Numbered from the stretch's first letter, positions 15,355-25,803 are shown. The stretch is DNA of 64,000 nt from Bradyrhizobium ivorense (GCF_900696085.1 NZ_CAADFC020000020.1:62001-126000); one strand, 5' to 3'. A program made the numbers and translations. The notes: a model not told the origin generated them from the letters alone.

Positions 15355-16320
15355 ATGAAGGGCCCAATGAAGAAATTGATCCTGCCTGTCCTGGCGAGCG
15401 CAGCCGCGCTTGCGATGGCCACGGGCGTGGCGCAGGCGCAGCAGAAAAAGACCATCGCGCTGGTGACCAACGTCCCCGCCGACTTCTGGACCATCGCCGG
15501 CCGCGGGCTGGAGAAGGCGCAGAAGGAGCACCCGGACTATAAGATCGAGCTGATCGTCACCAACGAAGGCACCGCGGCGGGCCAGCGGCGCGAGCTCGAC
15601 GACCTCCTGGTGCGCGGCGTCGCCGGCATCTCCATCTCGGTCGACGATGCGCCGCATGCAACCGAACAGCTCAACAAGGTTGCGGCCAAGACCGTGCTGA
15701 TCACGACGGACAGCGACGCGCCGCAGAGCAATCGCCTCGCCTATATCGGCACCGACAACGTCGCTGCCGGGCGGCAGGCCGGCGAGGAGATCAAGAAGGC
15801 GCTGCCGAATGGCGGCAAGATCGCGCTGTTCGTCGGCACGATGGACGCCGACAACGCCCGCGAGCGGGTGCAGGGCATCAAGGAATCGATCGCCGGCACC
15901 AAGGTCGAGCTGGTCGACGTGTTCACCGACCAGGTCGACTTCGCCAAGGCCAAGGCGAACATGGAGAACGTGCTGGTCAAATATCCCGACATTGCGCTGA
16001 TGTCCGGGCTGTGGAGCTACGAGACGCCGCTGATCTATGACGCCGTGAAGGCGTCGGGCAGGGCCGGCAAGGTCAAGATCGTCGGCTTCGACGAGGACCA
16101 GCGCACGCTGCGCGGCATCTCCGACGGCACCATCGAATCCACGGTCGTGCAGCAGCCGTACGAGTTCGGCTACCTCTCCGCCACCAACATCATCAAGACG
16201 CTGAACGGCGACAAGTCCTGGATCCCGGCGGACAAGAAGCTGATCGTCCCGACCAAGGTGATCAGCAAGACCAACGTCGCCGAGTTCGCCGCATCCCTGA
16301 AGGACCTGCTGAAGAAGTGA
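15355..16320 (+). CDS. Sugar ABC transporter periplasmic binding protein (CUT2, system 1)
   Basis: The 321-residue protein has a Sec signal peptide (cleavage after AQA near residue 29) and a two-lobed type I periplasmic-binding fold of the ribose/xylose class. Conserved parts are TIALVTNVPADFWTIAGRGL, LITTDSDAPQSNRLAYIGTDN and VKIVGFDEDQ. It captures a monosaccharide or related ligand and delivers it to the permease at 17921. AGGGGAGG lies just before the ATG at 15355; an ATG at 15367 would also give a good signal peptide. It is first in a three-gene operon. The ligand is not identifiable. Confidence 0.92.
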   Translation: MKGPMKKLILPVLASAAALAMATGVAQAQQKKTIALVTNVPADFWTIAGRGLEKAQKEHPDYKIELIVTNEGTAAGQRRELDDLLVRGVAGISISVDDAPHATEQLNKVAAKTVLITTDSDAPQSNRLAYIGTDNVAAGRQAGEEIKKALPNGGKIALFVGTMDADNARERVQGIKESIAGTKVELVDVFTDQVDFAKAKANMENVLVKYPDIALMSGLWSYETPLIYDAVKASGRAGKVKIVGFDEDQRTLRGISDGTIESTVVQQPYEFGYLSATNIIKTLNGDKSWIPADKKLIVPTKVISKTNVAEFAASLKDLLKK

Positions 16321-16382
16321 CTTCAGCGTGCTTCACCGCCCGGCCGCCCCAGGCGGCCGGGCGCTGTGCCGGAGGACCACGA

Positions 16383-17920
<1,538 letters not shown>

Positions 17921-17924
<4 letters not shown>

Positions 17925-18982
17925 TGAAGAAAGAACTCGGCCTGTTCCTGCTGCTTGCGGTGATCTCCGCCATAACAGGCGCGATCAATCCGGCGTTCCT
18001 GTCGGTGGTGAACCTGTTGAACATGGCCAATCTGATCGGCCTGTTCGGCGTGTTCGCGCTGGGCGAGGGGCTGGTGATCATCACCGGCGGCATCGATCTT
18101 TCGCTCGGCTCGATGTTCGCGCTGCTCGGCGTCATCTTCGTCGACCTGCTGGTGACCTATCAGGTCGACTGGCCGCTCGCGCTGCTGCTGGTCCTGCTCG
18201 GCGGGCTGGTGCTGGGAGCCATCCAGGGTTTCCTGATCACCCGGCTGAAGATGCAGCCCTTCATCGTGACGCTGTGCGGGCTGCTGATCTATCGCGGCGC
18301 GGCGCGCTACTATACCAGCGACTCGACCCGCGGCTTCGGCTACGGCGATGAGGCCAGTACGCTGGGCAGTATCGCCTCCGGCAATGTCGCGGGCATCCCG
18401 AACACCTTCATCTTCCTGATCGTCCTCGCGTTGATCCTCTGGGTGCTGCTGCACCGCTCGGTCTACGGCCGCTGGCTCTATGCCGTCGGCAAGAACGAGG
18501 AGGCGGCGCGGTTCTCAGGCATCAACACCAACGTCGTGATCGCGACCGCCTACATCATCAGCGGCGGGCTCGCCGGCGTCTCCACCGTGTTGTTCGTGTT
18601 CTACACCAACTCGGTCTCGCCGAGCTCTTTCGGCAATTTCTACGAGCTCTATGCCATCGCGGCTGCCGTGCTCGGCGGCTGCAGCCTGCGCGGCGGCGAG
18701 GGCTCGATTCTCGGGATCGTGCTGGGGACGGCGCTGCTGCAGGTGCTGCAGAACCTCGTCAACATCCTCGGCATTCCCAATTCGCTGAACTTCGCGGTGA
18801 TGGGGACGGTGATCCTGGTCGGCGTGCTGGCGGATCAGCAATTGCAGAGCCGCCGGCGGCGCAAGGCGGCGCTGGCCGGCCTCGCCCGCAAGGCGCCGAA
18901 ATCGACACATGTGCAGGGAAACCACAGCACAACACCGCGCGGCGCGGCCGCGTTGTCTGCGACAACGGACGAACAGAGATGA
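17921..18982 (+). CDS. Sugar ABC transporter permease (system 1)
   Basis: The 353-residue RbsC-type permease has about nine to ten hydrophobic helices. The CUT2 hallmark GLVIITGGIDLSLGS lies near residue 52, and the conserved GKNEEAARFSGINT cytoplasmic loop contacts the ATPase. The C-terminal 45 residues are basic and non-membrane, longer than in E. coli RbsC. It overlaps the ATPase gene by four bases. Confidence 0.94.
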
Positions 18983-19130
18983 CAGCTTCATGCTCCGGTT
19001 GACACACGGTCGCTGCGTCAGCGGCTGAAATCGGCGCGTGCTGAGACGGGGGCACGTTCCAGCTCGTGGGCTTGGGCAGGAACGTGATGCAAAACAGACA
19101 AAGCCTGGGGAAGCTGGAAGGACTACGAAA

Positions 19131-20477
19131 ATGTTGCACTGGTCTGTGACCGCCGCACGCATGTGCGGCGCAGGGATACTATTGTCTTTGCTCAGCGGTG
19201 GAGCACATGCGGCCGATCTCATGACGAAGGCTCCGCCGATCCCTTATGCCGAGACCGACGATTTCTGGACGAGACCGTATCTGTTCGGCGATCTCGGCAG
19301 GACGCAGTTGAAGGAACGCGGCATCTCGCTGGCGCTGACGCTGGGTGACGAAGCGGTCGGCAACCTCTCGGGCGGCAACAGGAACACCGCGACCCAGGCC
19401 GGGCAGCTGTTCTTCCAGGCCAAGTTCGATATGGCCAAGCTGGCCGGCATCCAGGGTGGCCTCGTCGGCCTCACGCTGGTCGACCGCTTCGGCCACAACC
19501 TGAATGACGAAGCAGGCATTCCGGCCCTGCAGCTGACCAACGAAGTGTTCGGCCGCGGCAACATCCTGCGCCTGACCGAGCTCTACTACTCGCAGAAGCT
19601 GTTCGATGGCCAACTCGAACTGAAGGGCGGCCGCCTTCCGGTCGGCTCCGACTTCTTCTTCGGCCTGTGCGAGTTCATCAATCTGACCTTCTGCGGCGGC
19701 CAGCCCGGCAACATCCAGGGCGGCTACATCTACAACTGGCCGGTGAGCCAGTGGGGCGGTGTGGTCCACTACAACTTTGCCAAGGGATTCCAGCTGTCGG
19801 TCGGCGTCTACGACGCCAATTCGAACTATCTGACGACGACAGACCCCACCACTTACTTCCTGCCGGGCGTGCCGAACTCGAATCCCGCCGCCGGCGTGCT
19901 GGTGCCGGTCGAATTGGTCTGGGCGCCGAGCGGCCCGCTGGACGGCACCTGGCGGTTCGGTGGCTGGTATGACAGCGCATCCTCGATCGACGGCGGCCTT
20001 CCGGGCATTCTGGCGATTGTCCCGGGCAGCAATGGGGGCCCGGACCAGAACATCGGAGATCAACGCGGCCGCTACGGCATCTATGAATCGATCCTGCAGC
20101 GGCTGACCGTCGACGGTCCCGACGCGCAGGGTTGGTACACCTTCCTCAATACGACCGTCGCCGATCACCGCACGTCTTATCAGGACTACCAGATCGCCCT
20201 GGGCTTCCGGCACACCGGCACGTTCAGCTGGCGCCCCAGGGACGAAGTCGGCTTTGCGGTGGGCACGACCCACGTGAACTCGGCGGCGCTGACCCCGAAT
20301 GCCGGCGGCAACGAAGTCCCGATCGAAGCCTGGTACGGCTGGCAGGCGACCGGCTGGATGAACCTCAAGTTCGACGCCCAGTACGTGATCAATCCCGGCG
20401 GGCGCGGCTATAATGCCGCCGGCGTCAAGACGAGCAATGCTTGGGTGCTCGGCATCCGCACGCTGGTGCACTTCTGA
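19131..20477 (+). CDS. OprB-family carbohydrate-selective porin
   Basis: The 448-residue protein has a signal peptide (residues 1 to about 28, GGAHAAD site) and an OprB-type barrel. Repeated aromatic beta strands, the FGDLGRTQLKERGISLALTL start region, LTELYYSQKLFDGQLELKGG and a C-terminal Phe (RTLVHF) support this. It should let sugars cross the outer membrane. GGAAGG precedes ATG 19131. It lies between two sugar ABC operons, so it probably feeds both. In-frame upstream codons to 19038 lack coding character. Confidence 0.93.
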   Translation: MLHWSVTAARMCGAGILLSLLSGGAHAADLMTKAPPIPYAETDDFWTRPYLFGDLGRTQLKERGISLALTLGDEAVGNLSGGNRNTATQAGQLFFQAKFDMAKLAGIQGGLVGLTLVDRFGHNLNDEAGIPALQLTNEVFGRGNILRLTELYYSQKLFDGQLELKGGRLPVGSDFFFGLCEFINLTFCGGQPGNIQGGYIYNWPVSQWGGVVHYNFAKGFQLSVGVYDANSNYLTTTDPTTYFLPGVPNSNPAAGVLVPVELVWAPSGPLDGTWRFGGWYDSASSIDGGLPGILAIVPGSNGGPDQNIGDQRGRYGIYESILQRLTVDGPDAQGWYTFLNTTVADHRTSYQDYQIALGFRHTGTFSWRPRDEVGFAVGTTHVNSAALTPNAGGNEVPIEAWYGWQATGWMNLKFDAQYVINPGGRGYNAAGVKTSNAWVLGIRTLVHF

Positions 20478-20527
20478 TGCGACGGCTGGCTGCCCGGGTC
20501 ACGGCAATGAACGACGGCAACGCCAAA

Positions 20528-20551
20528 GCCGTGAGCATGCCCGCTCACGGC
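20528..20551 (+). terminator. Hairpin between oprB-type gene and second ABC operon
   Basis: Arms GCCGTGAGC and GCTCACGGC (9 perfect pairs, 6-base loop) lie 50 bases after the porin stop and 33 bases before the next ATG. No U tract follows, so it may stabilise or moderate read-through rather than end transcription fully. Confidence 0.4.
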
Positions 20552-20583
20552 GCCTCCTGTCGATCGTTTGAGCGAGGACCGCG

Positions 20584-21378
20584 ATGGTAACCTCTCAAGC
20601 TGCCGGGCAGCCAGCCCTGGACAAATCGGCATTGAACCAGCCCGTGCTGGAGTTGAAGGGCATCGGCAAGGAGTTCGGCGCCATTCGCGCGCTGCACGAT
20701 GTCGACCTGCGCGTCGCTCCCGGCGAGGTGGTCGGCCTGATGGGAGACAACGGCGCCGGCAAGTCGACGCTGGTCAAGATCATCGCCGGCAATTTCCCGC
20801 CGAGCCATGGCGAGATCCGCTTTGACGGCAGGACGGTGCATTTCGCCCGTCCGATCGATGCCCGCGCAGTCGGGATCGAGGTGGTCTACCAGGACCTCGC
20901 GCTCGCCGACAATCTCACGGCGGCCGCCAATGTCTTTCTCGGCCGCGAGCTCAAGCGCAAATTCGGTCCGTTCGCCTTGCTCGATCACAAGGCGATGGCG
21001 GCGCGTGCGCTGGAGCTGTTCGGCGAGCTGCGCTCGGAGACCCGTCCGCACGACCTCGTCAGGCAGATGTCGGGCGGCCAGCGGCAGGCGGTCGCGATCG
21101 CGCGGACGCGGCTCTCCAATGCCAAGCTCGTGATGATGGACGAGCCGACCGCGGCGATCTCGGTCCGCCAGGTCGAGCAGGTGCTGGGCCTGATCCATCG
21201 CCTGAAGGAGCAGGGCGTCGCGGTGATGCTGATCTCGCACCGCATGCCCGACGTGTTCGCGGTCTGCGATCGCGTCGTCGTCATGCGCCGCGGCGAGAAG
21301 CGCGCCGACAAGGCGATCGGCGACACCAGCCCGGAGGAGGTCACCTCCCTGATCACGGGCGCGAAGGAGGCTGCGTGA
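20584..21378 (+). CDS. Sugar ABC transporter ATPase, single domain (system 2, FrcA-like)
   Basis: The 264-residue protein has one ABC domain: Walker A GDNGAGKST near residue 55, signature MSGGQRQA, Walker B LVMMDEPTAAIS and the switch His in LISHR. A CUT2 transporter with a single-domain ATPase resembles the FrcA fructose/mannose/ribose system of Sinorhizobium rather than double-domain RbsA. The stop overlaps the permease start (TGATG), so the two are translationally coupled. It differs clearly in architecture from the system 1 ATPase, so the two importers are not a recent duplication. Confidence 0.93.
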   Translation: MVTSQAAGQPALDKSALNQPVLELKGIGKEFGAIRALHDVDLRVAPGEVVGLMGDNGAGKSTLVKIIAGNFPPSHGEIRFDGRTVHFARPIDARAVGIEVVYQDLALADNLTAAANVFLGRELKRKFGPFALLDHKAMAARALELFGELRSETRPHDLVRQMSGGQRQAVAIARTRLSNAKLVMMDEPTAAISVRQVEQVLGLIHRLKEQGVAVMLISHRMPDVFAVCDRVVVMRRGEKRADKAIGDTSPEEVTSLITGAKEAA

Positions 21379-22460
21379 TGGCCACGCCGCTGGAATCTCC
21401 CATCACCTTCAGCAATGTCGGCAAGGCCCGATGGTGGCAGAGCGGCCTGTTTGCCTCGCAGACCGGCTACGTGCTGCTGGCGCTGGCGGTGCTGTTCGTG
21501 GTGATGAACTTCGCCAGCCCGTATTTCTTCACCCAGGGCAACATGCAGAATGTCGCGAAGAACTTTTCGTTCATCGCGATCGCCACGCTCGGCGTCACCC
21601 TCGTCATCATCATCGGCGGCATCGATCTCTCGGTCGGCTCGATGATGTGCTTCTCCGCGATGATCACCTCGATGGTGATGACGCAGCTCTCGACCCCGGG
21701 CGCGCCCGGCGCGGAGTGGTTCGTGCATCTCGCCGACGACGGCAAGACGGTGATCGCCAATTTGCCCGGTCTGATCCTGCTGATCTCGGTCCTGGCAGGG
21801 CTCGGCGTCGCGCTGATCGTCGGCCTCGTCAACGGCTTCTGCATCGCGGTGCTCGGGCTGTCGCCGTTCGTCACCACGCTCGGCATGCTCTCGATCGTGC
21901 GCGGCCTCGGCTATGTCGTTTCCAACGGCCGCGGCAGTTTTCCCGGTGGTCCCGACGCGGATTATTTCTACGCGCTGACGTCGGGCGTCGTGTTCGGCAT
22001 GCCGGCGCCGTTCATTTACCTCGTGGTGCTCGCGGTGGCGATGGCGGTCGTGCTGCATCACACCGGTTTCGGCCGCCACGTCTTCGCCATCGGCGGCAAT
22101 GAGAAGGCCGCCGCGCTGACTGGCATCCCGGTGGTCCGGGTCAAGATCGAGGTCTACGTGATCTGCGCCCTCGCGGCGGGGCTGCAGGGCATCATCGTCT
22201 CCGGCTGGCTGGGCTCCGCGCCGGCCAACATGGCGACCTCCTACGAGCTCAACGTGATCGCGGCCGCCGTGATCGGCGGCGCCAATCTTGCCGGCGGCAT
22301 CGGCGGTCCGCTCGGCGCCATCGTCGGCTGCATGCTGCTCGAGGTGATCCGCAACGGCCTCGTGCTGGCGCAGGTCAACTCGTACTGGCAGCAAGCATTG
22401 GTGGGCGTGATCATCATCGCGGCGGTGCTGGTCGATCGCGTCCGCTCCCGCATGGCTTGA
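21378..22460 (+). CDS. Sugar ABC transporter permease (system 2)
   Basis: The 360-residue permease carries the CUT2 marker VTLVIIIGGIDLSVGS and the GGNEKAAALTGIPVVRVK loop, with about ten membrane helices. A 35-residue periplasmic or cytoplasmic insert after helix 3 (around PGAPGAEWFVHLADDGKT) is longer than in RbsC. It follows the ATPase directly with a TGATG overlap. ATG 21378 is preferred to the GTG one codon earlier. Confidence 0.93.
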   Translation: MATPLESPITFSNVGKARWWQSGLFASQTGYVLLALAVLFVVMNFASPYFFTQGNMQNVAKNFSFIAIATLGVTLVIIIGGIDLSVGSMMCFSAMITSMVMTQLSTPGAPGAEWFVHLADDGKTVIANLPGLILLISVLAGLGVALIVGLVNGFCIAVLGLSPFVTTLGMLSIVRGLGYVVSNGRGSFPGGPDADYFYALTSGVVFGMPAPFIYLVVLAVAMAVVLHHTGFGRHVFAIGGNEKAAALTGIPVVRVKIEVYVICALAAGLQGIIVSGWLGSAPANMATSYELNVIAAAVIGGANLAGGIGGPLGAIVGCMLLEVIRNGLVLAQVNSYWQQALVGVIIIAAVLVDRVRSRMA

Positions 22461-22554
22461 ACCATTTGCTCCGGGAGGATCGCGACATGATCGCCTATCC
22501 GCCTCCCGAGGCCGCTGACGTCAAGGATGGGCGCAAAAAATGTGGAGGGAAGCG

Positions 22555-23487
22555 ATGAGGAAGACACTTTTTGCCGCCGTGGCCGTTGCCATGATGGCCA
22601 CACCGGCGTTGGCGCAGAGCTACAAGTTCGTGATCGTGCCCAAGGCCATGAACAATCCGTTCTTCGATTTCGCGCGCGACGGCTGCCTGAAGCGCGCCAA
22701 GGAGCTCGGCAACATCGAATGCATCTACAAGGGTCCGGTCGAGCACGAGCCGGCCACGCAGGCGCAGATCATTCAGGATTTCGTCACCCAGAAGGTCGAC
22801 GGCCTCGCGATCTCGGTTGCCGACGTCGCCGCGATGACCAAGTCGATCGCGGCGGCGTCCGCGGCGGGCATTCCCGTCATCACCTTCGACTCGGACGCGC
22901 CCGGCTCGAAGCGGATTGCCTATATCGGCACCAACAACAAGGAATTCGGCACGGCGCTCGGCAAGCAATTGCTGAAGCTGCGGCCCGACGGCGGCAAATA
23001 CGCCATGATCTCCGGCGGGCCGGGTGCGGAGAACCTTGCCGAGCGCGTCAATGGCGTGCGTGAAGCGCTCAAGGGTTCGAAGTGGAGCGAGGTGCCGGGC
23101 TCGCCGAGCTTCTGCAACGACGACCCCGCGCTCGGCGTGCAGCAGATGACCGATCTGCGCACCGCAACGCCCGACCTCGCGGCGATCATCCCGGTTGGCG
23201 GCTGGCCGATGTTCGCGCCGGAAGGTTTCAAGGCGTTCGCCAGCAAGAGCAAGAAGGATATCGACGCCGGCAAGTTCACGCTCGTCGTCGCCGATACGCT
23301 CAGGATGCAGCTCGAACTGCTCAAGGAGGGTTATGCCAATGGCCTGGTCGGCCAGCGGCCGTTCGAGATGGGCGAGAAAGCGATGGATACGCTGCTTGCG
23401 ATCAAGAAGGGCGAGAAGGTGTCTGACATCATCTACACCGGTCTCGACATCGTGACGAAGGAGAACGTCGCGAAAATGTTGAAGTAG
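22555..23487 (+). CDS. Sugar ABC transporter periplasmic binding protein (system 2)
   Basis: The 310-residue RbsB-like binding protein has a signal peptide (MRKTLFAAVAVAMMATPALA) and the two-lobe fold, with VPKAMNNPFFDFARDGC, PVITFDSDAPGSKRIAYIGT and a C-terminal hinge region. Two Cys in the first lobe (GCLKRAKELGNIEC) probably form a disulfide. GGAGGGA precedes the ATG. The gene order here is ATPase-permease-binding protein, the reverse of system 1. Ligand unknown; weak similarity to the Frc type is suggested by the partner ATPase only. Confidence 0.92.
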   Translation: MRKTLFAAVAVAMMATPALAQSYKFVIVPKAMNNPFFDFARDGCLKRAKELGNIECIYKGPVEHEPATQAQIIQDFVTQKVDGLAISVADVAAMTKSIAAASAAGIPVITFDSDAPGSKRIAYIGTNNKEFGTALGKQLLKLRPDGGKYAMISGGPGAENLAERVNGVREALKGSKWSEVPGSPSFCNDDPALGVQQMTDLRTATPDLAAIIPVGGWPMFAPEGFKAFASKSKKDIDAGKFTLVVADTLRMQLELLKEGYANGLVGQRPFEMGEKAMDTLLAIKKGEKVSDIIYTGLDIVTKENVAKMLK

Positions 23488-23571
23488 GAGGTTCGCAGGG
23501 CCAACCTTGCCGCGCGACCTCCTCCGGTTCGGGAAGAGGCCGCGCGAGGAGGTTCACATGCGCGCTCGGCC

Positions 23572-24597
23572 TCACGCCATCGCGCGCTCGGGCAGCAGCT
23601 CGGCGATCTGCACTGCATTGAGCGCAGCGCCCTTGAGCAGTTGATCGGCCGCGACGAACATCGCGATCGAGTGTCCCGAGGGATCGCTGAGATCCTTGCG
23701 GATGCGGCCGACCAGCACGTCGTCCTGGCCGGAGGCGTCGACCGGCATCGGAAAGTAGTTCTTGGCGCGGTCGTCGACGATCCTGACGCCCGGCGCCCGC
23801 GCCATGATCGCGCGCACCTCGTCCTCGGTGATCGGCCGCTCGCATTCGAAGGTGATCGCCTCGCAATGCGCGCGCAGCACCGGCACGCGCACGCAGGTGA
23901 CGCCGACCGCGATCGTCTCATCCTCGAAGATCTTGCGGGTCTCCTTGATGACCTTGGTCTCCTCGTCGTTGTAGCCGGTCTCCGGATCGATGGCGGTGTT
24001 GTGGTTGAACAGGTTGAACGCGAAGGGATGCGGCATCACCTTCGGCGCATAGACCTGTCCGTTGAGATGGGCGCGGGTGGATTCGACGAGCTCGTCCATC
24101 GCGGCTGCTCCCGCGCCGCTGGCGGCCTGGTAGGTCGAGATGATCACGCGCTTGATGCGGTTCTTCTGATGGATCGGCCACAGCGGCACCAGCGCGGTGA
24201 TCGCGGCGCAGTTCGGGTTTGCGATGATGCCCTTGTGATCACGGATGCGGTTCGCGTTGATCTCGGGGATGACAAGCGGCACGTTCGGATCCATCCGGAA
24301 GGCCGAGGAATTGTCGACCACGACGGCGCCGGACTTCACCGCAAGCGGCGCGAACTTCTTGGAAATGCCGCTGCCGGCCGAGAACAATGCGATGTCGACG
24401 CCCTCGAAGGCGCGCTCGGTGAGCTCCTCGATCACGACAGGCTTGCCGCGGAAGTCGATGGTCTTGCCGGCGGAGCGGGCGCTCGCCAGCGCCTTCAGTC
24501 TGCCGACGCGGAAGCCGCGCTTGTCCATGGTGGCGATGAATTCGGCGCCGACGGCGCCGGTGACGCCGACAATCGCGACGACGGGATCGTTACTCAC
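23572..24597 (-). CDS. asd: Aspartate-semialdehyde dehydrogenase
   Basis: The 341-residue enzyme reduces aspartyl phosphate to aspartate semialdehyde with NADPH, the branch point to Lys, Thr, Met, Ile and diaminopimelate. The NADP motif GVTGAVG (11-17), catalytic Cys130 in IIANPNCAA and RVPVLRAHCEAI with the active-site His region are present. It starts at GTG 24597 with GGAGAA upstream; a longer frame to 24654 runs into a dispersed repeat and is not credible. Upstream on the same strand lie a repeat, an intrinsic terminator and a Thr/Lys-rich leader ORF (separate entries), which suggests attenuation control. Confidence 0.97.
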   Translation of the reverse strand: MSNDPVVAIVGVTGAVGAEFIATMDKRGFRVGRLKALASARSAGKTIDFRGKPVVIEELTERAFEGVDIALFSAGSGISKKFAPLAVKSGAVVVDNSSAFRMDPNVPLVIPEINANRIRDHKGIIANPNCAAITALVPLWPIHQKNRIKRVIISTYQAASGAGAAAMDELVESTRAHLNGQVYAPKVMPHPFAFNLFNHNTAIDPETGYNDEETKVIKETRKIFEDETIAVGVTCVRVPVLRAHCEAITFECERPITEDEVRAIMARAPGVRIVDDRAKNYFPMPVDASGQDDVLVGRIRKDLSDPSGHSIAMFVAADQLLKGAALNAVQIAELLPERAMA

Positions 24598-24624
24598 TGT
24601 GTTCTCCGTTTGAGTCTCGGTTGG

Positions 24625-24669
24625 GCATGATCTGATCGGAAAACCGGTTTCCACTTTTCCGGATCATGC
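24625..24669. repeat. GCATGATC...GATCATGC palindromic repeat, copy 1
   Basis: The arms GCATGATC and GATCATGC enclose GGAAAACCG and CACTTTTCC. Further copies at 37073-37107 and 59447-59492 share the arms and the CACTTTTCCGGATCATGC half. It lies between the asd terminator and the asd start, so it would be part of the asd leader mRNA. Confidence 0.8.
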
Positions 24670-24683
24670 TGTGTGCTGCAGGC

Positions 24684-24719
24684 AATAAAAAAGCCCCGGA
24701 CCTTCATCAGCCGGGGCTT
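24684..24719 (-). terminator. Intrinsic terminator in the asd leader (putative attenuator)
   Basis: On the minus strand, AAGCCCCGG (24719-24711) pairs with CCGGGGCTT (24699-24691) around an 11-base loop, followed directly by a T run. It sits between the 23-codon leader ORF (stop 24747) and asd (start 24597), not at the end of any larger gene: the nearest upstream gene ends at 24895. The leader ORF itself contains CCGGGGC (24775-24769), a copy of the 3' arm that could pair with the 5' arm instead and stop the terminator forming. Confidence 0.85.
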
Positions 24720-24746
24720 CGGGTAGAGATGATGCGGTTCGACCGA

Positions 24747-24818
24747 CTACGCGCGCACGCCTCCCGAGGCCCCGGAGGGCTTGGTGGTTTTGGTCGTGCG
24801 TTTGGTCGCGCTGATCAT
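24747..24818 (-). CDS. Putative Thr/Lys leader peptide of asd attenuator
   Basis: A 23-codon ORF in which residues 5-13 read TKRTTKTTK: five Thr and three Lys in nine codons, the two amino acids made from the Asd product. No ribosome-binding site precedes the ATG, and an in-frame stop lies four codons upstream (24828-24830). A good promoter ends eight bases before the ATG, so the mRNA is probably leaderless, as known for the trpL leader of Sinorhizobium. Codons 14-17 encode the possible antiterminator strand. The stop is 27 bases before the terminator. Ribosome stalling at Thr or Lys codons would favour read-through into asd. The function is inferred from layout. Confidence 0.75.
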   Translation of the reverse strand: MISATKRTTKTTKPSGASGGVRA

Positions 24819-24826
24819 GGGGCGGA

Positions 24827-24855
24827 CTTATGCGGGAGAGATCGGCGGTCGTCAA
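24827..24855 (-). promoter_or_regulatory. Predicted sigma70 promoter of the asd leader
   Basis: On the minus strand, TTGACG (24855-24850) and CATAAG (24832-24827) are separated by exactly 17 bases, with 8 bases between the -10 and the leader ATG at 24818. Transcription would start at or next to the ATG. It lies in the 76-base gap after the PepSY gene. Confidence 0.75.
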
Positions 24856-24894
24856 CGGCTTTTGGGCGAAATCCGGGCGGTGCCCCGGCCGGCA

Positions 24895-25521
24895 TCAGCG
24901 CATGCGGCCGCCGGGCGGCTCCAGGATCACCTGTTTCAGATCGCTGCCGGCGACCACCACGATGACGAAATTCAGCTTGCCGCGTTCGCGGGTCAGGCCG
25001 CCGCTGATCGCCTTTCCGGAGGTCGCACGCTCGGCGACTTGCACCGCATCGGCCAGGCGGTGCCGGAGCGCCCTGAGCACGACGAGGTTGCCGCGGTCCT
25101 CACTGTCCAGCGAGGTGAGGGGCGAGGCGGCCTCGCTGCCGGACACGGCGCCGGTCGTGGCGTCGATGGTGTGGCGCCAGACTCGATCGTGCTGCACGGT
25201 CTTGACCCGGTACACAGCGGTTTCCGCCGCGGCGTCGAAGCTGATATCGGCGGTCGTTGAGCCGGTGTGGAGTTTTTCTGCAATCGCCATCGCCTGACGC
25301 AACGAGATCTGGGCGGCCTGAAAACTGTCGAGCTCGCGGCGAACCTCGTGGGTGTCGAGCGCGGCCTCGTCTTCCTGGGCTTGAGGCAGGCCCGCAGCGG
25401 CATCCGTGGTCGCGATCGCATGGGCCGGCGCGGCAAATGGCAGGGACAGCAGCGCAATCGCAAACAGCCGGGTTCCAAGTGCCCAATACCCCAGCCTGCG
25501 CAGTCGTCCGGTCGTCATCAT
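24895..25521 (-). CDS. Secreted PepSY-domain protein
   Basis: The 208-residue protein has a basic start and a signal peptide (cleavage near AHAIA, about residue 38). A PepSY-type region follows: SLRQAMAIAEKLHTGSTTADISFD, then VYRVKTV..RVWRHTIDATTGAV. PepSY domains are found in peptidase propeptides and periplasmic regulators and are thought to bind or inhibit. The C-terminal third is of unknown type. Start ATG 25521 (MMTTGRLRRLGY) is preferred; an ATG at 25554 would add 11 residues. A palindrome related to the patatin promoter site lies about 200 bases upstream. Confidence 0.72.
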   Translation of the reverse strand: MMTTGRLRRLGYWALGTRLFAIALLSLPFAAPAHAIATTDAAAGLPQAQEDEAALDTHEVRRELDSFQAAQISLRQAMAIAEKLHTGSTTADISFDAAAETAVYRVKTVQHDRVWRHTIDATTGAVSGSEAASPLTSLDSEDRGNLVVLRALRHRLADAVQVAERATSGKAISGGLTRERGKLNFVIVVVAGSDLKQVILEPPGGRMR

Positions 25522-25718
25522 GGAACCCGTGCTCCGCGCGTCGCCCTCGCGCATCCAGGGGGCCGTGTCGGTGGAAATGCGCGGCCGACCTCTTAAGTAG
25601 AGGCCGGCCGCCGAACTCCAAGTCGGAGCGACGGCGACGGCTCCGCGACGGCGATCGAAGTTTGCTTAGGCGGCGCGAGACCCGAGGGGGCTGAGCAGGG
25701 ATTCGCGCCTGTTATAAC

Positions 25719-25739
25719 AAAACCATACGGTTTCGTTTT
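25719..25739. promoter_or_regulatory. Candidate TetR operator, site 1 (degenerate left arm)
   Basis: The 21 bases centred on G25729 have the right arm GTTTCGTTTT and a partly matched left arm AAAACCATAC. The right arm is identical to that of the perfect palindrome at 27887-27907. It lies between the TetR gene's 3' end and the PepSY gene's 5' end. Confidence 0.5.
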
Positions 25740-25803
25740 GTTTTGGTCAAGCCCAACTTATTGTGATGACGCGCGGGGCATCAGCATGTTCCTGTGGGAA
25801 CCG

